Shown here: positions 18,093 through 25,605 of the stretch, piece after piece
Layout of the letters: every line of letters starts with the position of its first letter
Numbering within the stretch: position 1 is the first letter of the stretch
Assembly (NCBI RefSeq): GCF_002177135.1
Contig: NZ_MWPH01000001.1
Location: 620,001 to 684,000 of the forward strand
Direction of reading: 5' to 3'
DNA length: 64,000 nt
Origin: Natronolimnobius baerhuensis
GTDB lineage: Archaea; Halobacteriota; Halobacteria; Halobacteriales; Natrialbaceae
Notes under the pieces: model-generated
What the model was told of the DNA's origin: nothing
The model's input: only the letters and a program-made list of their open reading frames with translations
The model's database searches: none
Made by a program: the position numbers and the translations under genes

Positions 18093-19127
18093 ATGAAGGC
18101 TATAGTTCATACCGGACCCCGATCTATCGAAATCCGCGAACGAGAAAAACCGACGCCCGACGATGACGAGGTACTCGTCCGCGTCCACACGGCGGGGCTC
18201 TGTGGCAGTGACGCACACGCCTACACCTACGAAGACGGCTATCAGTGGATTCCGTTGCCCCGAATCATGGGCCACGAGTACTCCGGTGAGGTCGTCGAGG
18301 TAGGTGCAGACGTTTCCGACTTCGAGGTGGGCGACCACGTCGTTGAAGAACCAATCCACGACTGCGGCTCGTGTTTCCAGTGTAAAAACGGCCAGCCCAA
18401 CGTCTGCCAGAACTTCGAGATCACTGGCATGCACAAAGACGGGGCCTACACCGAGTACACGACCGTCAATCCCGGTGATCTCCACTATATTCCCGACAGC
18501 GTTCCGCTGACCCAGGCGAGTATTACCGAACCGCTGAGTATCGCGACACGGGCCGTCTTCGATCAGTCAACGGTCACGCCCGGCGACACCGTCCTCGTTG
18601 AGGGTCCCGGCCCGATTGGCGTCCTCGTCGCCGCCGTCGCCGACTCACTCGGCGCAAACGTCGTCGTCTCGGGCCTTGGCAAGGATACCACCTACCGACT
18701 CCCGCTCGTCGAACAACTCGGCATCGAAACCGTCGACGTCGAAAACGACGACCTCGAGGAACTGATCGACGAGAAAGCTGACGGCGGCGGTTTCGACGTC
18801 GTCTTCGATACGACCGGCCACCAGACCGGCGTCGAGATGGCAATCGAATACGTCCGAAAAGGAGGGCAAGTCGTCGTCGTTGGCCTCCCGGGTGCACCAA
18901 GCGAACTGTTCATGACGCCAGTCGTTCGTGGTGAAATCGACGTCAACACCTCGTATGGCTCAACCTGGCGAAACTTCGAACAGGCGATTCGACTCCTCGA
19001 TGCCGGTGAGATCGACGCCGACGAAATCGCAGACCACTCCTACAGTATTGACGACCCAACCGCAGCGTTCGAAGCGTTCCTCGAGTCAGAAACCTGCAAG
19101 CCGGTGTTTTCGTTTTCGAATCTGTAA
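18093..19127 (+). CDS. Zn-dependent medium-chain sugar/polyol dehydrogenase
   Basis: A 344-residue medium-chain alcohol dehydrogenase of the sorbitol/threonine dehydrogenase type. The catalytic zinc ligands are Cys37, His61 and Glu62 (MGHEYSG). The structural zinc ligands are Cys91, Cys94, Cys97 and Cys105 (CGSCFQCKNGQPNVC). GPGPIGV is the nucleotide-binding loop. It has a GAGGT ribosome site before the ATG. It lies between L-rhamnonate dehydratase and the lactonase. It could oxidise 2-keto-3-deoxy-L-rhamnonate at C4, or be the sugar 1-dehydrogenase of the pathway. The family is certain and the substrate is inferred from the neighbours. Confidence 0.9.
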   Translation: MKAIVHTGPRSIEIREREKPTPDDDEVLVRVHTAGLCGSDAHAYTYEDGYQWIPLPRIMGHEYSGEVVEVGADVSDFEVGDHVVEEPIHDCGSCFQCKNGQPNVCQNFEITGMHKDGAYTEYTTVNPGDLHYIPDSVPLTQASITEPLSIATRAVFDQSTVTPGDTVLVEGPGPIGVLVAAVADSLGANVVVSGLGKDTTYRLPLVEQLGIETVDVENDDLEELIDEKADGGGFDVVFDTTGHQTGVEMAIEYVRKGGQVVVVGLPGAPSELFMTPVVRGEIDVNTSYGSTWRNFEQAIRLLDAGEIDADEIADHSYSIDDPTAAFEAFLESETCKPVFSFSNL

Positions 19128-19190
19128 CCGAAGAGCGACTACGGCTCTGACCTGTCTTCTGCTCGGTACTCGTCCACACAGACAGCACAA

Positions 19191-19200
19191 CGTTTAGTAT
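19191..19200 (+). promoter_or_regulatory. TATA-like element for lactonase gene
   Basis: CGTTTAGTAT is centred about 30 bases before the ATG at 19226. This fits a leaderless transcript separate from the dehydrogenase gene upstream. Confidence 0.4.
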
Positions 19201-19225
19201 CGCTCAATACATCACTCTCAGTGAC

Positions 19226-20095
19226 ATGGTACTCGATACGCATACGCACGCGTGGACGCGCCCGTCACGAGCTCATCCCTGGGTCAACGGCCCGCTCGTG
19301 GAGACTGTCGAGACGTTTTCGACCGAGACAGTCTACGACGCCGAGGCCCTCCAACAGGACATGGACGCAATCGGCGTCGACAAAGCTGTCGTCGTCGGCT
19401 ACCCAATCTGTGAGTGGACGGACAATGCCTACACCATCGAGTGCGCCGCCGAGTACGAGGATCTCTACGGCATCGTCATGCTCGATCAGTTCGCCGACGA
19501 CGCCGCCGCCCAGTTGCGCGAGGCCATGGCCACGGACGATGTGCTCGGCTTTCGACTCGGCGCGATCTGTCCCTACGACCGCATGTGGGAAACGTTCGAC
19601 CCCGACGTAAGCTGGCTCGAGGATGCCATCGACGAACCCGACTTCTGGGAGGCCGCCCACGACACCGACGCGCTGGTCCAGCTCCTCGCACATGTCGACC
19701 AACTCGAGCAGGTCGTCGACCTCGTCGAGACCTATCCCGACCTCTCCTATGCGCTCGATCACTTCTGTCACGCCGGCCCCGATGTCACCCCTGAGGAGGC
19801 ACTCGCCCCGCTCGAGCCCCTCGCCAGCGACGAGTACGACGTCGCAATAAAGATCTCCGAAGTCGTCCACCGCTCTGAGGAGGACTTTCCCTACACAGAC
19901 ATGCACGACCACGTCACCTGGCTGCTCGAGACGTTCGGGCGCGAGCGAGTCGTCTGGGGCTCTGACTTCCCGAACGTCAGCGACGAGGCAGCATACGAGG
20001 AGAGTCTCGCGTGGCTCGAGCACGTTGACACACTGTCGACAAAAGACCGTAACTGGCTCACTGAGCGGTCGTTCGCGGAACTGGCTGGCCTTTAA
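19226..20095 (+). CDS. Amidohydrolase-family sugar lactonase (L-rhamnono-lactonase-like)
   Basis: A 289-residue amidohydrolase 2 (COG3618-type) TIM-barrel protein. The N-terminal LDTHTHAW supplies the metal-binding HxH, KAVVVGYP is the second strand, a central LDHFCH carries another histidine ligand, and VVWGSDFPNVS near the C-terminus provides the catalytic aspartate. This group contains lactonases for rhamnono-, fucono- and xylono-lactones. In the pathway inferred here it would open L-rhamnono-lactone to L-rhamnonate for the adjacent dehydratase. It is convergent with the FAH gene, 29 bases away. Other metal-dependent hydrolases of the family cannot be excluded from sequence alone, but the context is strong. 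Confidence 0.87.
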   Translation: MVLDTHTHAWTRPSRAHPWVNGPLVETVETFSTETVYDAEALQQDMDAIGVDKAVVVGYPICEWTDNAYTIECAAEYEDLYGIVMLDQFADDAAAQLREAMATDDVLGFRLGAICPYDRMWETFDPDVSWLEDAIDEPDFWEAAHDTDALVQLLAHVDQLEQVVDLVETYPDLSYALDHFCHAGPDVTPEEALAPLEPLASDEYDVAIKISEVVHRSEEDFPYTDMHDHVTWLLETFGRERVVWGSDFPNVSDEAAYEESLAWLEHVDTLSTKDRNWLTERSFAELAGL

Positions 20096-20124
20096 GGAGG
20101 CCAGCAAGCCGTCACGACTCGAAC

Positions 20125-20967
20125 TTACTCGCCGACGACGTGATTCTCGAGCGTGCCGATGCCCTCAATTTCCGCTTCGACCGTATCACCGGGTGAGAGC
20201 AGTTCCGGCGGGTCGCGGAAGATGCCGACCCCGCCGGGCGTTCCCGTCGAGATGACGGTTCCGGGCCGCAGTGTCGTGACGTTGCTGATGTACTCGACGA
20301 CCTCGCCGACGTCGAAGATGAACTCCGCCGTCGTCGAGTCCTGTTTGGTCTCGCCGTTGAGTCGGAGCGTTGCCTCTAAGTCGTTCGGGTCGACGGCGTC
20401 GGGACTCGTCAGCGCTGGTCCCATCGGCGCGAACGTATCGTAGCTCTTGCCGCGGAAGAACTGCCCGTCGTCGAACTGGGCGTCTCGGGCGCTCACGTCG
20501 TCGATGACAGTGTAGCCCGCGATGTAGTCGTCGGCGTCTTCGGCGTCGACGGAGTCTGCGGTGCGGCCGATGACGATGCCGAGTTCGACCTCGTAGTCGA
20601 CCTGTTCGACATCGTCGGGGTGGATAATCGGCGCGCCGGGGTCAGTGACTGTCGTCGGCGATTTGCCGAACAGCATCGGGTTCTCGGGAATGTCCTCATC
20701 CTGCTCTTCCGCGTGGTCGTGGTAATTCAGGCCGACGCAGATGATCTGGTCGACGTCATCAACCGGCACCGGCGAGAGCAGATCCGTCGGCTCCTCGATC
20801 TCGGGCAGCCGACCCGTCTCGACGGCGCGGGCGACCTGTCGGCGATAGCCTGGCGTCGCGAGTTCCTCGAGTGTCGGTTCCCCGAGGCGCTCGAGACCGT
20901 AGGTCTGGTCGTCGACAGTTACTCCCCAACTCGGCCCGCTGTCGGTCGCGTATCGAACGAATTGCAT
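20125..20967 (-). CDS. FAH-family hydrolase, probable 2,4-diketo-3-deoxy-L-rhamnonate hydrolase
   Basis: A 280-residue fumarylacetoacetate hydrolase-family protein. The signature regions are IICVGLNYHDHAEE, VDYEVELGIVIGR with the metal-binding acids, DVSARDAQFDDGQFFRGKSYDTFAPMGPAL, and STGTPGGVGIF. In the diketo-hydrolase route known for L-rhamnose and L-fucose this family cleaves the 2,4-diketo acid to pyruvate plus L-lactate. The gene lies beside the lactonase and two genes from the dehydratase. The start at 20967 is chosen because the fold begins there; an in-frame ATG at 21030 would add 21 residues with no homology. The family is certain and the exact substrate is inferred from the cluster. 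Confidence 0.88.
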   Translation of the reverse strand: MQFVRYATDSGPSWGVTVDDQTYGLERLGEPTLEELATPGYRRQVARAVETGRLPEIEEPTDLLSPVPVDDVDQIICVGLNYHDHAEEQDEDIPENPMLFGKSPTTVTDPGAPIIHPDDVEQVDYEVELGIVIGRTADSVDAEDADDYIAGYTVIDDVSARDAQFDDGQFFRGKSYDTFAPMGPALTSPDAVDPNDLEATLRLNGETKQDSTTAEFIFDVGEVVEYISNVTTLRPGTVISTGTPGGVGIFRDPPELLSPGDTVEAEIEGIGTLENHVVGE

Positions 20968-21106
20968 CGTGTCGACCTTTCTGGCCTGAATCTTCAATCT
21001 TTCTTTCGCTCCGGGACCACTGTCGGTCATCGATCACCGCAGGTCGGTTGCGACTCTACTGGGAACAGTTTAGCCGCCCAACACGAGCGAACACCCTCGA
21101 AACGAA

Positions 21107-21114
21107 CTATTATA
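21107..21114 (+). promoter_or_regulatory. TATA box for Gfo/Idh gene
   Basis: A TATTATAC element is centred about 28 bases before the ATG at 21139, in the divergent spacer from the FAH gene. It supports that ATG and a leaderless transcript. Confidence 0.5.
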
Positions 21115-21138
21115 CTGGTTGCACAGAAATGGGATGGT

Positions 21139-22257
21139 ATGTCGTATCAGGTTGCGATGATCGGAACTGGAACCGAACCCGATAACCCCGGACGGGATGG
21201 CTATGCGATGGCATACCATCACGCCGAAGGCTACGAGAAACACGATCAGTGCGAGATAGTCGCCTGCGCGGACATCGTCCCCGAGAACGCCCAGGCGTTC
21301 GCTGACGAGTACGATGTTGACGATGCGAATATCTTCGAAGACTACACCGAGATGCTCGAGACGGTCGAGCCGGATATCGTCTCGCTCTGTGTGCCGCCAG
21401 TCATCCACGCATCAATCGCGATTGATTGCATCCGCGCCGGCGTCGACGCGATCCACTGCGAAAAGCCGATGGCCCAGACCTACGGCGGTGCGCGCATGAT
21501 GACACAGGAGGCGTCCCGCCACGATGTCCAGTTGACCTTTAACCATCAGCGCCGATTCAGCGACGCCGTCCGAACCGCCAAACAACTGCTGGATGATGGC
21601 GAAATCGGCGACCTCGAGCGGGTCGAGTTCTCCGCACCGGTCGGCATCTTCGACTACGGCAGCCACTCCTTCGATCTCTGTAACTACTTCAACGACGAGG
21701 TCTCCGCCGAGTGGGTCCTCGGCCAGATCGACTACAGCGAGGAGAATCTCGTCTTCGGCTCGCACAACGAAAACCAGGCCGTCGTCATGTGGGAGTACGA
21801 AAACGGCGTCCACGGACTCGGTACGAGCGACGCCACCGGCACCGGCGGCCCCGCCGGCGCTGTCCAGTGTCACAACCGCCTGATCGGCACCGAGGGAACC
21901 ATCGAACTCGGCCCCTCGAGCGACGACGAAGAGGAAGACGAGGCGCTTCCCGTCTTGCGCATCCGACGCGCTGGCGACGACGACTGGGAGGTCGTCGACA
22001 CCGAGGACGGCCTCCATAGCTGGGAGTTCATCGACCGCGCGATTGCGGAGAACGTCCGCTGTCTCGAGGAAGACGAGGAGCCGGAACTCAGCGCGACGAA
22101 CGCCCTAAACGCGACCGAACAGATCTTTGCCACCTGGGAGTCCGCACGCCGTCGCGGGCGCGTCGACCTGCCACTCGATATCGACGACAACCCGCTCGAT
22201 TCGATGGTCGAGGCCGGACAGCTGTCGCCCGAGCCAATGGCCGAGGAGGACGACTAG
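21139..22257 (+). CDS. Gfo/Idh/MocA-family sugar oxidoreductase
   Basis: A 372-residue NAD(P)-dependent oxidoreductase. The Rossmann start is YQVAMIGTGTEP, with EKPMA as the conserved Glu-Lys-Pro motif near residue 115, followed by the C-terminal beta-sheet domain with FNHQRRF and GIFDYGSHSFDL. Family members oxidise or reduce sugars, inositols and their derivatives. The stop TAG at 22255-22257 is directly followed by the ATG of the next gene, so the pair is co-transcribed. Such pairing of a Gfo/Idh enzyme with a hydroxypyruvate-isomerase-like protein is common in sugar catabolic operons. The substrate cannot be named. Confidence 0.88.
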   Translation: MSYQVAMIGTGTEPDNPGRDGYAMAYHHAEGYEKHDQCEIVACADIVPENAQAFADEYDVDDANIFEDYTEMLETVEPDIVSLCVPPVIHASIAIDCIRAGVDAIHCEKPMAQTYGGARMMTQEASRHDVQLTFNHQRRFSDAVRTAKQLLDDGEIGDLERVEFSAPVGIFDYGSHSFDLCNYFNDEVSAEWVLGQIDYSEENLVFGSHNENQAVVMWEYENGVHGLGTSDATGTGGPAGAVQCHNRLIGTEGTIELGPSSDDEEEDEALPVLRIRRAGDDDWEVVDTEDGLHSWEFIDRAIAENVRCLEEDEEPELSATNALNATEQIFATWESARRRGRVDLPLDIDDNPLDSMVEAGQLSPEPMAEEDD

Positions 22258-23010
22258 ATGGCAGACATTTCGATCTGCGTCGAGATGGTCTACGACGATG
22301 AGCCATTTGCCGAGCGAATCGAGCGGGCCGCCGATGTCGGGGCTGATGCCGTCGAGTTCTGGGACTGGCGCGAGAAAGACCTCGAGACCGTCGTCGAAAC
22401 CGCCGACGCAGCCGACGTGCCAATCGCTGGCTTCGTCGCCGGCGGGACGCTCACCGACCCCGACGCGGCTGATGACACCGTCGAGACGATCCGCGAGTCC
22501 ATCGACACCGCCGCCGAACACGACGTGCCGACGCTGATCGTCACGACCGGACAGGATCAGGACGGCCTCGAGCGCGAGACGCAGTACGACAACATCGTGG
22601 ACGTCCTCTCGACGGTCGCGCCCGACGCCGAAGACGCAGGCGTCACGCTCGTCGTCGAGCCGCTGAACACCGCCGTCGACCACCCCGGCTACTTCCTCGA
22701 GACCTCCGAGGAAGGCTTCGAGATCATCGACGACGTGGGCTCGCCGAACGTCACACTGCTGTACGACATCTACCACCAGCAGATCACCGAGGGCAACCTC
22801 ATCGACACGATCACCGACAACGTCGAGAAGATCGGCCACTTCCACATCGCCGACGTCCCCGGTCGCCACGAACCCGGCACCGGCGAACTCGCCTACGAGC
22901 GGATTCTCGAGGCCATCGACGACACCGACTACGGCGGCTACGTCGGCTGTGAGTTCTCGCCCGTCGGCGACGCTGACGAGGCCGTCGCGAACGTACTGGA
23001 CTGGCAGTAA
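22258..23010 (+). CDS. Hydroxypyruvate isomerase-like / sugar isomerase-epimerase TIM-barrel protein
   Basis: A 250-residue xylose-isomerase-like TIM-barrel protein. ADISICVEMVYDDEPF at the start, VEPLN (metal-binding Glu), LLYDIYHQQ (Asp, His), HFHIADVPGRHEPGTGE and GCEFSP (Glu) match hydroxypyruvate isomerases and related ketose epimerases. The four metal ligands appear intact. It starts one base after the stop of the Gfo/Idh gene and is tightly coupled to it. The pair probably processes one sugar in two steps. True hydroxypyruvate isomerase activity is possible but not proven; related folds epimerise ketoses. Confidence 0.85.
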   Translation: MADISICVEMVYDDEPFAERIERAADVGADAVEFWDWREKDLETVVETADAADVPIAGFVAGGTLTDPDAADDTVETIRESIDTAAEHDVPTLIVTTGQDQDGLERETQYDNIVDVLSTVAPDAEDAGVTLVVEPLNTAVDHPGYFLETSEEGFEIIDDVGSPNVTLLYDIYHQQITEGNLIDTITDNVEKIGHFHIADVPGRHEPGTGELAYERILEAIDDTDYGGYVGCEFSPVGDADEAVANVLDWQ

Positions 23011-23110
23011 TCGACCGACCGCGTTTTTCGCTGCGTTGGCTGACTCGAGACCACCGGCCGGCTCCGCCTGAACGGCAACGCTTTTGGGTGTCTCGAGCAG
23101 TCACAGTAGC

Positions 23111-24547
23111 ATGCATCAGCTGGACAGTGCAGACACATCGTTTCCCGACACGGTTTCGGACATCAAAATTGGCTACATCGGCGGCGGCAGCCATGGCTGG
23201 GCACACACACTCATTAACGATCTCCTGCAGTGTGAAGACCTCGCCGGACACGTCGCCCTCTACGACGTCGACTACGCCGCGGCCGAACAGAACGCGACGC
23301 TCGGTAACGATCTTTCCGCCCGCGAAGACGCCATGGGCGACTGGACGTTCGACGCCTACGAAGCCCTCGAGGACGCACTCGAGGGCGCGGACTTCGTCAT
23401 CTGTTCGATTCAGGACCCGCCGGAAGAGACGTTCGTCCACGATATCGACGTGCCGAAAGAGTACGACATCTACCAGCCCGTCGCAGACACCTGCGGTCCC
23501 GGCGGCGCAGTGCGGTCGCTCCGAGCCATCCCGCAGTATCGCGAGATTGCGGCCGCAGTCCGCGAGCAGTGCCCTGACGCCTGGGTGCTCAACTACACGA
23601 ACCCGATGACCGTCTGTACGCGCGCGCTGTACGAGGAGTATCCCGACATCAACGCCATCGGTCTCTGTCACGAGGTGTTCCACATCCAGATTCTGTTGGC
23701 CGAACTCGCCGAGAAGTACATCGACGAGGCCGAGGACGTCGCCGGTAGCGAGATCGACGTCAACGTCAAAGGCATCAACCACTTCACCTGGATCGACGAG
23801 GCCACCTGGTACGGCCACGACGTCTTCCAGTATCTCGATGACGAACTCGAGGTGCGAAAACCACTGCCAAGTTCCGAAACCGGCGACCTCGAGGATGCGG
23901 ACTACTGGATCAACCACCACGAGATCGCCTTCGACCTCTACGACACATTCGGCCTGCTGGGTGCCGCTGGCGACCGTCACCTCGTCGAGTTCGTCCCGTG
24001 GTATCTCGACATCGACGAACCGGCCGAGATCCAGCGCTGGGGATTCCGACTGACGCCGAGTTCCGCTCGCGTCAGCGACAGCGACGACGGCCCCGCGAAG
24101 ATGGATACCTACCTGGCAGACCCCGAGGAGTTCGAATTTACCCAGTCCGGCGAGGAAGCCGTCGACATCATGCGCGCACTCGTCGGCCTCGAGGCGCTCA
24201 AGACGAACGTCAACCACCCAAACGTCGGCCAGATTCCGGACTTGCCCGACGGTGCGGTCGTCGAGTCGAACGTCCTCATCACCGGCGCGGGTGTCAAGCC
24301 GATTACGGCGGGCGAACTGCCACGCGAGATTCGTAACATGGTCACGACCGCGGTCCACAACCAGGAGACACTCGTCGAAGCCGGCTTCGCGGGTGATCTC
24401 GACCTCGCGTTCGAGGCGTTCCTCAACGAACCGCTCGTCACGATCTCGCGCGAGGACGCACAGGACCTGTTCGCCGAACTGATCGAGATCGAACGCGAGT
24501 ACTTCGACGAGTACGACCTCGAGAACGCAGCCGTCCTCGAAAACTGA
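23111..24547 (+). CDS. GH4 alpha-galacturonidase
   Basis: A 478-residue glycoside hydrolase family 4 enzyme that uses NAD and a divalent metal in an oxidation-elimination mechanism. IGYIGGGSHGWAHTLINDL is the Rossmann start, NYTNPM follows at about residue 165, and CHEV occupies residues 186-189. In GH4 the tetrapeptide after the NPM block tells the subgroup: CHEV is characteristic of alpha-galacturonidases such as Bacillus LplD, while alpha-galactosidases have CHSV. The enzyme would release galacturonate from the ends of imported oligogalacturonides. It is cytoplasmic. The start at 23111 is supported by the beginning of homology and by a weak TATA-like element about 28 bases upstream. Confidence 0.91.
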   Translation: MHQLDSADTSFPDTVSDIKIGYIGGGSHGWAHTLINDLLQCEDLAGHVALYDVDYAAAEQNATLGNDLSAREDAMGDWTFDAYEALEDALEGADFVICSIQDPPEETFVHDIDVPKEYDIYQPVADTCGPGGAVRSLRAIPQYREIAAAVREQCPDAWVLNYTNPMTVCTRALYEEYPDINAIGLCHEVFHIQILLAELAEKYIDEAEDVAGSEIDVNVKGINHFTWIDEATWYGHDVFQYLDDELEVRKPLPSSETGDLEDADYWINHHEIAFDLYDTFGLLGAAGDRHLVEFVPWYLDIDEPAEIQRWGFRLTPSSARVSDSDDGPAKMDTYLADPEEFEFTQSGEEAVDIMRALVGLEALKTNVNHPNVGQIPDLPDGAVVESNVLITGAGVKPITAGELPREIRNMVTTAVHNQETLVEAGFAGDLDLAFEAFLNEPLVTISREDAQDLFAELIEIEREYFDEYDLENAAVLEN

Positions 24548-24627
24548 GTTTCGGTTCTGAGTTGCGAGTTGACCGGCGACCCTCTCCGTCCGAAACAGCT
24601 AACAGGCCCCACGACAATTGGGAACGT

Positions 24628-24888
24628 ATGTCCGTAGATACTGACGAGGACTCACAACTCACTCGCCGTGAGGCTGCCGATGCACAGGAGACGTCGGTGC
24701 TCGAGACGGTTGCGAACTCGCTGTCGATTCAGATTCTCCTCGGTGGTGTACTATTCATCGCTGTCGGCTTCATTATCAACACCGGTGTCTGGGCCGCGGT
24801 TCTGGCGATCTGGGGTGCTGGCCTCATGATGGTTGGGCTTGCATCCCATCTCCTGATTATCTTCTCGCGACGTGGTTCGCGCGGATAA
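24628..24888 (+). CDS. Small two-TM membrane protein
   Basis: An 86-residue protein with a hydrophilic N-terminus (about 30 residues) and two hydrophobic helices (IQILLGGVLFIAVGFII and WAAVLAIWGAGLMMVGLA) ending in a basic RRGSRG tail. This is typical of small haloarchaeal membrane proteins of unknown role. The ATG at 24628 is chosen because the upstream in-frame part is Arg/Pro rich and unlike a coding start. It lies 80 bases after the GH4 gene. No function is assigned. Confidence 0.65.
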   Translation: MSVDTDEDSQLTRREAADAQETSVLETVANSLSIQILLGGVLFIAVGFIINTGVWAAVLAIWGAGLMMVGLASHLLIIFSRRGSRG

Positions 24889-24937
24889 GACGGTTCTCTG
24901 TTCTCGCAGAAAACCCCTATTTTCACACAAAAAGCCG

Positions 24938-25381
24938 TTAGGATGCCGACTCGAGTTCGAACGACAGTTCTTCGTCGTCGCCTTCCTCGAGCGTGATTTC
25001 GTCCGCTGTGTCTTCGTATTCGTCGCTGACGACTGCCACTGTGTACGTCGTCGCCTCAGTGAAGTCCGGCTCCGCCACGCCGTCTTCGATCTCTTGGTCG
25101 ATTGTGTATTCGATATCCGTCTCGTGGTCGAGAATCTCGAGCGTGACGTCCTCACTCGAGACTGCCTCGCCGTTCGTATCCTCGAGGAGAATCTCGAAAT
25201 CGGGGTCGTCTGATCCGAACTCGAGATCGGTGTCGTCATCAGCGTCGTCGTCAGTTTCAGCGTCCGTTTCGTCGTCAGTGTCATCGTCGCCGTTGTCAGC
25301 ACAGCCTGCGATGACACCGATGGCTCCTGTCGCAAGTAGCGACGCGACGCGTCGCCGCGTCAGCGAGTCATAGCGTACCAT
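24938..25381 (-). CDS. Small acidic Tat lipoprotein
   Basis: A 147-residue exported lipoprotein. SLTRRRVASLLATG is a twin-arginine signal and VIAGC gives the lipid-attached Cys27. A very acidic Asp/Thr linker of about 25 residues is followed by a single compact beta-rich domain (DPDFEILLEDTNGEAV to the C-terminus), probably an Ig-like or carboxypeptidase-regulatory-like fold. It is convergent with the small membrane protein. The 224-base spacer after it holds its TATA-like promoter (about 25405-25420) and no gene. Function is unknown; it may be a cell-surface accessory protein. Confidence 0.75.
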   Translation of the reverse strand: MVRYDSLTRRRVASLLATGAIGVIAGCADNGDDDTDDETDAETDDDADDDTDLEFGSDDPDFEILLEDTNGEAVSSEDVTLEILDHETDIEYTIDQEIEDGVAEPDFTEATTYTVAVVSDEYEDTADEITLEEGDDEELSFELESAS

Positions 25382-25605
25382 TATGCACTCACCGCTTTCA
25401 GGCCGAATCGAATAATACTACCGATATTTTGAAAATAATCCGTATTTCGACACTATGTAATCTTTTATCACTGTGTTTTTAACAGTGGGGCAGTCCACTC
25501 GAGGAAAATGGGACCACAGGTACGTCCCCTCTGCAAGCAAGCGTTCCGGCTCATAGACTCTCGGAATTGCTGAAAACAGAACCCAAACGAATCCAGTTCG
25601 ACGGC

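Noticed and set aside
22811-24358. 515-residue minus-strand frame
   Set aside because: It is antisense to the isomerase and GH4 genes, both with intact motifs.
25500-25605. Possible terminator or small RNA after the fused ATPase
   Set aside because: No stable stem followed by a T-run could be seen.
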